A stretch of DNA of 64,000 nucleotides from Buddleja alternifolia. Lineage: Eukaryota > Streptophyta > Magnoliopsida > Lamiales > Scrophulariaceae. Below, piece after piece: positions 48,976-60,500 of this stretch. Under the pieces are notes generated by a model. That model worked only from the letters and a program-made list of their open reading frames with translations. It searched no databases and had not been told where the DNA came from. Position numbers and translations under genes: made by a program. The stretch covers positions 36,814,980 through 36,878,979 of the forward strand of contig CM033392.1 of assembly GCA_019426215.1 (NCBI GenBank), written 5' to 3'. Numbering within the stretch: position 1 is the stretch's first letter; every line of letters starts with the position of its first letter.

Positions 48976-50617
48976 AATATTTGATTTCCGTATTTAATCA
49001 AATTTCAATCTCTGATATCTTGAAGGAATATGTAGATATCATGTGTTTTTTGTGTTTTTGAAGCATGATGAATTTGATGATATATTTATGATTTTGAACC
49101 ATGATTTTTCTGCGTTTTTCTTGGATATTATTGCATGATAATATGGTGATTCGAAAAAATCAAATTGCGTGAGAAAACAGGGTGGTCGGGTCATGTCAAA
49201 CCGGGTCTAATTTTTTAAATAAACGAGCTTTGAGTTATTTTAATTATCCGGGTGGGTCAAATGGATGATGACCCGGGTTTTAATTAAATAAGCCCAAATT
49301 GGCTTAATTAAAATATTGGACATTCAATTAATTAGTTTTGGACTAAATTTGTCAAATTTAAATATGCCAATGGGTTGGTAATTTATATTTGATGAAATCG
49401 AGCCCACTTAGTTTTTATTGAATATTAATTATTTGAATAAAGAATCAATTAATTATTCTTGGAGGATTTTAATTAATTAATTTATTTAAATAATAAATTC
49501 TCACTAGATGGTTTATTATCATAAATGTAAACAAAATTTGGTATTTTATTAGAAAAGTAATTAGTTGGATCAATTATTTGTTAATTTAATCACCAACATA
49601 GTTGCTTTATTTATCGCGAGCATGTATTATGTGATGGTGACATTATCCATGTGCTTAGATGTCTTTTTGGATGTAGTTCTTTTTCTGAGTTGTAAGGGCT
49701 ATGTTTGAGCCAATTATTTATTCTTAGAATTATGTATAGGATCTCAAAATTCTTATGTAATAGATAGAATTAGAATAGGCCTTGAAAAAGGGATCAATCC
49801 AAAAAGAAGAAGTGCTTGGAGCCCGAGACGAGTAGTCTAGTTTTTCCATGGGCCCTCTAGTAAAGCCCATGAATACATGTGTTGTTTTATTGCTTTTGAT
49901 GCATGTTCATTAGATGTATGAAGCATGTATTTACTAATCCTACGCTATAAAAATTTGATAATGTGCAAAGTGAGATATAGATAAATGTTTAGAATATAAA
50001 TTCTCCCAAACAAAAATGATACTAAATTAGAAAGGGGCACTAGACGTCCTTTCCCTCCAGTAAGCTTAATGGAATTAAGAATTGAATCTAATATATGGCA
50101 TCTTCCCAGTAAGTGCGGGTCATGTATTAAGACTCAATTCTGAAATTTCATGTAGTGCATTAGATGTCTTAATCGAGACATATTTCGCCCCAAATATTGT
50201 TAAAGGGTTGCAAGGTGAAATTCAAATGTTAGATTAAAAGGAGTTAGTGGGAATTAACTTAGATAGTCCACAAATCTATATATCGTTAAAGGGTTGCGGT
50301 TTTGATGGATTCTGGGAAAAGAATATTGGACCGTCTATTGAATAGATTGATGTTAGGCATCACTTTAATTTAGCTGTGAACCAAATATCGTTAAATGGTT
50401 GCTATCCACTATATTGATTAAAGAAATCAATATCCACTACGAAATAATAAACAACGATCACTTCCGATTTTCATAGTGGGAGTGTGAATCTCGAAAAATG
50501 TAGTGGGAGCCAAGTCATTAATTGAAGTCTTTGATTTTACTTAGTTATAGTTCAAGTTACAATTAAGTCTGGTTTATTTTCTGGAGTTATATATTGATTT
50601 ATATCTCTCAAACAAAA
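48976..50617 (+). other. 1.64-kb untranslated leader of element B
   Basis: No long frame. Colinear with the leader of element A, including GAGCATGTATTATGTGATGG near 49,620 and three copies of the ATATCGTTAAAGGGTTGC motif at 50,192-50,211, 50,278-50,297 and 50,383-50,402. Confidence 0.75.
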
Positions 50618-52986
50618 ATGAATATCAGCCCACTTTCCGTTTTACTCGAAAAGAACATCCTTACCGGACACAACTATGTGGACTGGCTAAGTAACTTGAG
50701 AATTGTTCTCAATATGGAGTCTTTGGGATGTGTGTTGGACACAGACATCCCTACTCCACCTGCCAGAACACGTGCCAATGAGGAAGAAGTCCAAGCTCAT
50801 GAAAAATGGGTAAAGAACGACGTCCGAGTGTGTGGGTACATGCTTGGCTCATTGACAAACGAGCTTCAAAGGTCCCACGTGAAGATGATCACTGCGAGGA
50901 CTATCTTGGCACACTTGGTCGAGATCTATGGTGAGCACAGCCGCACTGGTAGATATGAAATATCTAAAGAGCTCTTCGGAGCCAAAATGAGAGAGGGTGA
51001 AAAAGTTGGGGATCATGTCCTGAAGATGATCGCGAGGATCGAAAGATTGGAGGCTCTCGATTTTAACATTGAACTCACAACTTCAAGCGGATCTCATTTT
51101 GCAGTCTCTTCCTAATTCTTTTTGTAAGAAATTTCATGTTAGACGTTTTGATGATGACAATTAGGTTTTATGTTAGACCCCAAAATAAAATGTAAGTTTA
51201 TACTTTATTAGAAGATTAGTATAAAGCGTCTAAAAGATGTAAACTTTGTTAGGCTTGTAATTTCTATCTTTGTAGTTTTTAGACTAAGAATTAGATACTA
51301 AGTCTATGATAGAATTCTAGGTGAGTCTATCACAGATGAAGTTGAAGATCAGCGTCTGAAATCAAGTGAAGATGAAGATTTGTTCTTGAGCGTTCGTCAA
51401 GTGCTAAAGATCTATTTCAGGATTTATGAATCAAGTGCTCAAGCGTCCAACTAAGGGATTCACCTGAAATAAATTCTCAAGTCATGAAGGACTTAAATGC
51501 AATCATCAACGGACATTTATTTCCAACGGGAAATACATTCAAAATGCATTAAATGTGATAAGCTAATTTTACTTGTAGAGAAGCCACCTTTTGACTAGAC
51601 TGTCAGATTTCAGAGTTCAAACGTGCTCCTGTCCAATCAGAACCAGCAGATTTTCAAGAATGTCAGAAAAAGGTCTATTTAACGCGCTGTGTGAGAGACA
51701 AGCTCCAGCATGTGTCCAACGGACAATCCCCAAGAAATGTCTATAAATAGTACCTCTCAACAAACCCTAAACAACAATCTTCATGCACAAAAAGCAAAAA
51801 ATTTGCTGACATTACTTAAGAGAAAAGCTTATAATATTCATAGCCAAAATTCTTCAAAGCTTTTCTATACATTCTTCAACAGTTGATAATATCTCAAATA
51901 TCTTCAAAGAAGAATCCTATATTATTACTGAGATATTCCAAGTTGTTTGAACTTTCCAAAAATCAAACGAACTGTTAGAAAAAACCCCATCCAAACCTCG
52001 TAATTTGTGTGAAATCGAAGTTGGATACTTTCATTATTTCTGAGTAAGAAAAGCAAGATGATAGAAGTGTCTTGTAGCAGAAATCTGTGTGACCAAGGAG
52101 CTCAAGCCATTTATATCCATCTCTCCCTACTTTGTAGAAGATTCTGTGTGATTCTTTGAGAATCATTTTAGTGGATTGCCTCCAAGTGTTCGAGGAGAAG
52201 GACGTAGTTGGGATTACACCACCCAACGAACCTTTCAATTTATGTTCTTTACTTTACCGTTATTTAATTCTTGTCATATCATTGCATAAATCAGTTACGT
52301 TAACACATTGATAAAATCATTCAAAGCTAAGCAACTAAAGAAAATTTGGTGATGCTAAAACTTTCAAAGAACAAGACTTTAAAATCATTCTACTGTGCTA
52401 ACCCTGATTAAAGAACTGAACGCTTAAACCAACATGGTTATAGTATTCTAATCTTGAGTCTAAGTTAATCTCTTCAAAACAGTCTTTAAGTAGATGCTCA
52501 GCCAAGCTCCTACATTTTCATACATCTAAACCAATTTTAATACGAATCTTTTTGAAGTCAAAATAGACTTTAGGGTCTATTCCACCCCCCTTCTAGACCC
52601 TTTCGCAGGCCACTTGGGACCAACACTTTTTCCCAATTTGTCATGAACTCCAATTGCAATGAAATTGAATGCAACTTAGCTGGGCTAAGGATCAAATTAA
52701 CTACTGCACAATCTCAATTGAAGCCCACGGGAAAGAAAACTACATTGGTTATCTCTTCTGGGCCCAAAAGGCTAAGAATAAAAAGAAGAAGACTAATACG
52801 CAGAATGGTGAGCTTGAAGCTCAGGATGGTCTCGATAAGGGAAAAGGGAAACCTCTTGTGAATTCCAAGCGTAAGGGGCCAAAGAAGACGGATAGATGCC
52901 TACATTGCAGTGAGCTAGGCTACTGGAGAAGGAATTGTCCAAATATGGGCCTACGCGCACAAGGTATGGAACTTTATGTTCTTTGA
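50618..52986 (+). pseudogene. gag: Gag of copia element B, split by a solo LTR
   Basis: The ATG at 50,618 opens MNISPLSVLLEKNILTGHNYVDW; the UBN2-like gag region is open to about 51,117. It is then interrupted by the 1,503-bp solo LTR and resumes at 52,626 with SQFVMNSNCNEIECN. A one-base shift near 52,770 separates this from the Lys-rich segment and knuckle at about 52,895-52,940, where the zinc-binding His is Tyr (CLHCSELGYWRRNC). This gag is the best preserved of the set. Confidence 0.9.
51123..52625 (+). mobile_element. Sirevirus-type solo LTR, 1,503 bp, in gag of element B
   Basis: It begins TGTAAGAAATTTCATG and ends GGGACCAACA. A perfect 5-bp duplication CTTTT flanks it (51,118-51,122 and 52,626-52,630), and removing the insert with one CTTTT restores the gag phrase seen in element A. 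It shares its start and interior with the LTR fragment at 56,770-57,274 (-) of the Sirevirus at the right end of the window. No internal region: a product of LTR-LTR recombination. Confidence 0.93.
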
Positions 52987-52999
52987 CGATTTTCTCTAC

Positions 53000-54561
53000 A
53001 TCTTAGATTCTTGATTCTGGAGCTAGTGCTCATATCTGTTGTATGAATCAAGATCTAGTGCGAGGAAAGAAGTTGGACAGTGATGAGGTGAAGATAAGAG
53101 TAGGTAGCGGTCAAACCGTCGCGGCTATTGGAATTGGATCTACCTCATTACTTTTTAATTCTAGACAATTACTATTTCTAGATAATGTTTTAGTTTTGCC
53201 CAATGGGCTTAAAAACATTATTTCTATTCTCGTTTTAGTTAAGCATGGTTATGCTTTCCGTTTTATTGATGAACATTGCAACATTTATTATGGTAATAAA
53301 TTAGTAGGATTTGCTTCTTTTGTAAATGGTTTATATTACCGTAATGTCTAGAATGAGTGTGTTGTAAATACAATACAAAGGAAACGTGGTAGGCAAGGAA
53401 TTAATCAAAGATTAATTTGGCATCTTAGACTAGGCCATGACGGTGAACACAAAATTCACAAAATGGAGAAAGATGGGCTAATAGGTCCATTGGGATTGGA
53501 TTCCTATCCTACATGTGAATCTTGTCTCAAAGACAAGATGGCTAGATCACCCTTCATAGGGACTTTTGAAAGAGCCTCACAAATCTTGGGTTTAGTACAT
53601 ACTGATGTTTGTGGACCATTTGGAGAAATGACTCGTGGAGGTTTCCTTTACTTCATCACATTCACTGATGACTATTCAAGATATGGTCTAGTGTACCTGA
53701 TGAAGCATAAGTCTGAATCCATTGAAAGATTAAAGGAATTCAACACTTTAGTGGAAAACCAAACTGAATAACATATCAAGTCTCTTCGATCTGATCGAGG
53801 AGGAGAATATATGAGTGAGGAGTTTGATGAATATCTTAGAGAGAATGGTATAGTATTACAACTCACACCTCTAGCAACACCACAGTTGAATGGAGTAGCC
53901 GAGCGAAGAAATCAAACTTTGTTGGACATGGTTCGCTCCATGCTCAGCTACACTGACTTACCCATTTCACTGTGGGGTCATGCGCTGCTTACAGCTGTAC
54001 ATATTTTAAATAGATGTCCATCCAAGTCCATTCTTAAGACCCCATATGAAATATGGAGGTATGGAGGAATATGAAACCAAGTCTTAATCACATTAAGATT
54101 TGGGAATGTCCTGCTTATGTCAAAAAGACTAAAGTGGACAAGTTGAAGGCTAGATCCTTGAAAGGGCGTTTCATTGGTTATCCTGAGGATTCCATGGGAT
54201 ACCTATTTTACTTGCATGATGATCAAAGGATCATTGTAGCTTTACAAGCCCACTTTCTTGAACATGAGTTCATTCAAGAAGGTGAAGCAGGTAGAAAGAT
54301 TGTTCTTGAAGAACCAAATGCAACTCCATTTGATACATCTACACAGGAAATAAGAACCAAAACTTCTTTAACACAACCACAACCGCCTGAGAGGTATGGA
54401 TATCTACTACGGAGGGAGCTAAGCCTCCATTCTGTGATAGAGGAGGGTCATGAAGATGACCACTCCACGTATGATCAAGCGATGGTGGATGTGGATGCTA
54501 CAAGATGGCGTGAAGCTATACAAACAGAAATAGATTCCATGCAATCAAGTCTGGAAACTTG
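53000..54561 (+). pseudogene. pol: Pol of copia element B, protease to integrase, truncated
   Basis: The protease block ILDSGASAHICC is near 53,005-53,042. GAG-pre-integrase (53,043-53,500) carries WHLRLGHDGEHK and PTCESCLKDKM. The integrase core follows with HTDVCGPF and, after a TAA at about 53,769, SLRSDRGGEYMSEEFDEYL and PQLNGVAERRNQT. A one-base shift near 54,060 joins to the linker at 54,053-54,561. The protein stops before RT because the opposite-strand LTR of element C begins at 54,562. There are stops at about 53,349 and 53,769 plus the shift. Confidence 0.88.
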
Positions 54562-56132
54562 TGTTGGGAATTATACGAATAAAACGCAGCGGAAAGTAAA
54601 TTTAATTCCCAAAGCCCGATCATCTCTAATCCTCGTGTTTAATTGTGTATAGAAAGATTACCGTTCTCGCGTATGTTGATTTCTAAACATGATCCTTTTC
54701 TCTAACGCCGAATTTGCCAATGTCTCTAATTTGTCACACCGAAATCAAAAACGAGAAACTCCTCCTTTCTTCCTTGTCAAAGACGGCTAGAGAGAGAGAG
54801 AGAGGTGGGAGACCTTTTCTTGGGGAGAAAGTTATGTAAGTTGCCTTGTGTTATTTTTTACCTTGTGATATATTTATATCATTAAAGAGCCCTATTTGGG
54901 CGTCTATTTGGCCGCCCCTTAGTGGGCTCAGAAGCCTTCGGGCTTTCATCTTGCTTGCTAATTAATTAATCGCATAATTTATTTATCCAATAAATAAATT
55001 GATAATCCAATTCCTAATTAATTTATAATTCAATTTCTCAAAGAAATTAATTAACTCATTAATTTAATTAATTAATTAAATTATCCAATAATTAATTAAT
55101 TAATTACGGCATCCAATGCTGTGAATTTCTCTCAAGTCTTTTTCCCATGTTTTTCCTTTTGCACTTCCTTTAAGCGCGACTCTTTAGGTTCGTCTCAAAA
55201 GGCAATTGGGAGGAATCCAAAGGGGTGTGAGTGAAACCTAGCCAGTCTTGTGGCTCACACCATAACCCAATTGAGAACAAATGAATAGAATCATTGCAAA
55301 TCTTTATGCCGTGAATACAGTACGTGTATAAACCTTTTATTCTTATATCCCAGTCAAGTAAGAGTCATGGTTTAAAGTCAAACTCATATAACTTGACCAT
55401 ATGTCTAAGCTCATAATAAGTCGAGGTATTTAAATGCTTTGGCCAAAGACTTTCATCCTCACTTATTCATGATCGCATAGGATATTTTACTCATTCACTT
55501 ATGAGAGAATAAATTCCATATTGCAAATCAATTAACAATGCTACTTGCCCATCAAGTCGCACTTCGAGGTCGATTCCACCAACAGGTGATTTGAATCTAA
55601 CTACTCTAATGACAGACTTGATGTCACAAGTACATCTTCAACTTAATTTCTCAGGTCAGAGGTTCACACGTACCTATCACTACTTATCAGTTTCATCATT
55701 GACTGTCAATGAGTGAACACCCATGTGATGAACTGATGCGAGCCGTGTTCAAACATATCAGTCCAACTGACACGTCTATGATATAAGTTCCCACTGCCAT
55801 TTCCATAGTGTACGACTGGCACTTTCTCTGTCAAAACTTACATCATACAAGTCTTTATTCACTATTGATGCCCAATCAATATTTCTTGGACTTGCTAACC
55901 CTTTTAGATGTCAAGGGTCAAACCATTCTAGTTGCTTCCCTCCTATCCCATAGGAGGTAGAAGGTTCGCCTTGTCATCAAGGACTTTACGTTGTTTATTC
56001 ACACCTTATAAATGCCTATAAGAAAACAACAATCAACTGCCTTATATTAATAGAAAAACCGTAGTTTAGTTACAATGTTTATGCCCTATAAATCTATCCT
56101 CTATATGGCATTCGAAGGCATAAACTCTAACA
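54562..56132 (-). mobile_element. 3' LTR of copia element C, minus orientation
   Basis: On the minus strand it runs from TGTTAGAGTTTATGCC (56,132) to ATAATTCCCAACA (54,562), 1,571 bp with TG...CA ends. It belongs to the same family as the LTRs of A and B. The polypurine tract and RNase H of C lie immediately upstream on the minus strand, so this is a 3' LTR. It interrupts pol of B. Confidence 0.9.
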
Positions 56133-56147
56133 ATCTCCCACTTGCAC
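56133..56147 (-). other. Polypurine tract of element C
   Basis: The minus strand reads GTGCAAGTGGGAGAT directly before the LTR start. Confidence 0.85.
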
Positions 56148-56149
56148 TC

Positions 56150-56534
56150 AATGCCTTTTGCTGTGGTATTTAATACCCATCTTTTCGAGATGTTTTTCCA
56201 GCACCGCCTATGCCAATGGCTTGGTCAATGGATCAGCGACATTGTCGGCTGAGGCTATTTTTTAAATAGCTATTTCACCTCGTGCAACGATCTCTCTTAT
56301 GATGTGATATCTCCTCTCTATGTGTTTAGATTTATTGTGAGACCTAGGTTCCTTCGCTTGCGCTATAGCTCCGGTGATGTCACAATAAAGTCGCAACGAG
56401 AGCTTTATGCTAGGAACCACTTGAAGTTCCTCAATGAACTTCCTAATTCAAACAGCTTCTTTAGCTGCCTCCAAGGTAGCTATGTATTCAGCATCTGTGG
56501 TGGAGTCTGCGGTTGCGCTTTGCTTGGAACTTTT
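56150..56534 (-). pseudogene. pol: RNase H C-terminus of copia element C
   Basis: The minus-strand text SSKQSATADSTTDAEYIATLEAAKEAV begins at the truncation point 56,534 and continues through KEPRSHNKSKHIERRYH and ADPLTKPLA to the polypurine tract, with three in-frame stops. The rest of C was lost when the fragment at 56,535 arrived or by later deletion. Confidence 0.85.
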
Positions 56535-56769
56535 TGATAGGAGTCATTTTTACACATGTTCTCAACCCTTTTATTGACAATTTAGGTCTTTTTATAGCTT
56601 AAATTGTGCCTCTTGTATGTGTAATCTGTGTATTAAGTGAATTCAGGCACTAAGCGACGTTGCACGAAGAAAAGGGCCAAAGACGGAGTATTGAACGTTT
56701 TTCTTTAAGATGCTTCACAGATCGGTGCCCAAGCGCGAGAGTCTCCATGCCTAGGCGCCATCCAAATAC
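56535..56769 (+). mobile_element. LTR fragment related to the solo LTR at 39.6-41 kb
   Basis: It starts TGATAGGAGTCATTTTTACA exactly where RNase H of C stops, close to TGATAAGAGTCGTTTTTATG of the other LTR, and contains a GCCTAGGCGCC word near 56,750. It is cut at about 56,770 by the Sirevirus LTR. Confidence 0.65.
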
Positions 56770-57274
56770 TCTGAAATTTCTGACAGTCTGGTCAAAAGGT
56801 GGCTTGTCCACAAGTCACAGTAGCTTATCACATTTAATGCTCTTATTAAGCATTTAATGCAATTTGAATTTATTGCCCGTTGGAAATAAATGTCCGTTGA
56901 ATGATTGCATTTAAGTCCTTCATGACTTGACCATTTATTTTAGGTGAATCTTACATTCATCACTTGAGACAAGTTGAGCGCTTGATCCATATATCCTGAA
57001 ATGATCTTTTATCTTTGGTTGACTTCAGACGCTGGTCTTCAACTTCTTCTCTAATAGACTCACCTAGAATTCTACTAGTGATTCAGTTACTAAGACTTAG
57101 TCTAAAATCTATGAAGATAAAAATTCTAAGCCTAAACAAAATAGAAATAATAATTTACAAACTTTTAAACGCTTATACATCAATCTAGGAAAAACGGAAA
57201 GCTTACATTTTTGGGTTCTAACATTGAATCCTATCTTGTCATCATCAAAACATCTAAAATGAAATTTCCTAACA
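56770..57274 (-). mobile_element. 3' LTR fragment of the Sirevirus-type element
   Basis: On the minus strand it starts TGTTAGGAAATTTCATTTTA at 57,274 and parallels the first third of the solo LTR at 51,123-52,625 (block GACTGTCAGATTTCAGAG-like near the break). The remaining two-thirds are missing. Confidence 0.85.
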
Positions 57275-57289
57275 ATTTCCCCCTTTTTG
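57275..57289 (-). other. Polypurine tract of the Sirevirus
   Basis: The minus strand reads CAAAAAGGGGGAAAT directly before the LTR start, typical of SIRE1-type elements. Confidence 0.85.
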
Positions 57290-57511
57290 ATGATGTCAAG
57301 ACTTGTAACTCTTTTATAATTTAAGAGTTACTTAAAAAGAAAAGGCCCAAAGGAATATAAGTCAGCGTTTGAAAAGTTAGTGAAGTTAGTTAAAGTTAGG
57401 TTGGCTTCAACAAGTTGTTTCAGCGATAAATCATTCATATATATTGAAAGAATAAAGCATACATGATTTATGCTGAAAAAAATAAGAAAGAAATAAAATA
57501 CACAAGAAAAA

Positions 57512-60500
57512 TTATTTCTTCTGTCGCTTTGCTCTTTCTTTGCGTTGCAGAACTTCTAATGCTAACTCTTTCAAGAGTCGATCAATGTCGATCATGGTTG
57601 TATGCTGGACTTCATCATAGTCATGCCAACGGAGTCTGGCGCTTTCATTTAGCTCTAACAACCTTTCCGTCCAATCCCTTGGTGGAATGCCAAGTTCACG
57701 AATCAGATCATAATATATATCTCTTTGACGGTCATTTTACGGTCTCCAATTTACAGGTCGTTGTAGCGGTCCGGCATAAGCATGGAATCCCATACTTTCC
57801 AATTGAGGAAGAGCGTACTTTCCGAGATAATACCTTGGCTTTCTTTTCTTGGATAGCATTTTCTTAATGCTTACTAGTTCATCGAACATTGAACGCCAAT
57901 GTTTATTATCCATCTTGGAAATCGCTTTGGACTTTTCTTTACTTTCCCCCTTCTTGACTTCATCAAGGGAGTTCTTTAGATCAGCGACATCTCGGAGCAA
58001 AAGTCTAACTTCTTCGACTAGAAGAGCAATTTGCTGGGCGACACTCTGAGCGACGGCATTAGATGAAGCGTGTCTTTCAGCATCAGCCGAAGCGCTCTGA
58101 GCTAAGTGACGATTGAATTCAGAGGAGAGCTCAACGATAAGAGGGGACATGCTATTCATGATAGCAATAGTGCTTTTATTTGAACCGTTGGCAATGTCCC
58201 GATTTCGTGTATCAAACACTATGCGAATCTGTCTATCAGTAGTAGCATTAGAGATCTTGGAGCAGGAACCTTCGATGTGGGTAAGCGAGTTCCGTACTGC
58301 CGTTCTAAAATCTCGGGCCTCTAAATCACTGTCTGAATCTGAATCCGAAGGACGCTCTGGGGACGGGAAAAGTCCGTAAGAACTTGAAACTGTAGCCTTG
58401 CCTTTGATCTTATCTCTGATGAGAGGTTCTACAGACGCTTGAGCAATTTCAGCGTGCACTTCTTCAATTGCTTGATCCAAGATAGAATCTGCAATCGCTG
58501 GGGGCTCGAGTACTGGGGCGCTAGAAGAATCTGGCAAGGAAGCCTTAGGATATTGAGCGACTTTCGCAGTACGGTCAGAGACTTCTTCCATTATTTGGAT
58601 TTGGGGAGGAGATGGTTCCCTAATGCCAATGACCTAAAGGGGGCCAAGGGCTTCCATTACATGCCGGGGACTGATCAGGCTGGATTGCGGTATAAAGAAT
58701 ATAGCGTCTTCGCACTCTTCGGTACTTAGTGCAAGTTGCACACCTTTCGGTAAAGCAATCCCTGAAGTATATTTGTAGAAAAAGTCCAAAATCAACGGCA
58801 TGAGCGCTTGAGCTGCGTCTTGGTCCACTGGCCTAATCAGCGAGATCATCTTGGCCACTTGAATCTTTGATTCAGTAAAGAGCACGAGGTGAAGAGTATA
58901 TCCTCTGAAATTATAACACCAGGAAAAGTAATTGACACTGCTGTCCAGCGCTTGGGCATTTTCAAACACTGCTCTCATGTCTCTGTGGAACTCAGCGTGT
59001 TCTGTTGAAACATCAACACGAATCTGACTCTGACCGGGAAGAATTGGCCGTTTACTTGACGAAGCGTCTTCGTTTAGGTCAAGAGAGATTCTTTGAACAA
59101 AGTCTGCACGAGGATGCAAGACGTAGCATCCGCCGTGGCTGTATAAGGCGAGTTGCTGGCGAATGTAGCTTTCGATTGGTTGTCTGTATCATGGCAAAGC
59201 GCTAACATTCCCTGCAATAATCTGACGCCATTGAAGCAAAAAGGTTGCATATCCTCGGCGTCTGTATTCTATCCCAAACTTAAAAAGAAACGGGTATCTT
59301 ATAAATTCTTCGAGGGTATAGAAATGCAGAACAAATTCTTCAGCCCATCTGGCTGTATTCATCATCCATCGCTTGCCCAGCTTGATAGCTTTAGCTTGAT
59401 CTTTTCTAGCGGCAAGAAATTTCTCAAAGCGTTCCGTTTCTTCTTCATAATCCTCAGCCCATAATCTGGCTAGATATTCGCGAGCCTCATCTTCTATCCA
59501 CGAGTTGACCGGATTTGGACGCTCAGCAACAATAGGTCCTTTTCCTTTCCATAACTTAAGTGGATTAGGAGATAAAGCGTTTTGAGGAGAGTTGACGACG
59601 GAAGGAAGAGCCCAATATCCTATCTTGTGGAGATCTGCCTCATCTGGATCTTTGTTCCAATCACCCATGTGGGGGTTTTTGAAAACAATCTTGTTTTGGC
59701 GCAGAGGATAAAAGGACTCTTCTGAGCGATCGGTGAAATTGAATCGCTTCTCGTCAAATTCTGATCGGTTGAACGCTGGTCAACGAATATACTCAAGACG
59801 TGAATGAAGACGCTCTAAACTGTACAGACCAAGACTGGCAAAACGCTCGAAGATCTCAAACTTGTGAGAGTCTGAAAGATCAGGCCGATGGAGAGTTGTT
59901 TGAAATTAGATTTCCAACTCGGCAAGCGTTTGAGTGTCACGTTCTCTGGCGGCATAATAAAATTCAATATCTGAAGAGTATCCGCGCGGGAAGAAATCAA
60001 TGACACGAAGAGGAGGTCCTGTTGGCGTAGGAACAAAAGCAATAGCTTCTGTTGGGATAGGGGCCACTTCTATCGACCGCTCAGCGTTTAAAGTTGCTTC
60101 ACTTGCTGATGAAGTTTCAGCGTCAAGAAGAACTTGTGATGCCTTTAGAAAAGCGATTGGTACATCTTGAGGTACATTTTGAGCTGATACATGTAAGCGA
60201 TTGAGAAAAGCAAACAAAAATTTCTACTAAGTAGAAATTACAAACAAAAGACTACATCGCTTACCCTGAGGAATATCATCGACTTTTTCAGTCTCTTGAT
60301 CTGTTTCTTGAGCAATTTCCTCAGGCTCCTGGACTGCTTCTTCGGGTTCTAAATCGATAAAAGAAGTTATCGGATCAGCACGAATTGGGATATTTAGTTT
60401 TTCAAGCGTGTTGAGAACATATTGAATATCTGCTTCATAAGGTGGTGAAAGAGTTTTTTATCCTAGCGTTAGAAACTTAGAGACTAACGAGGAAAGGACA

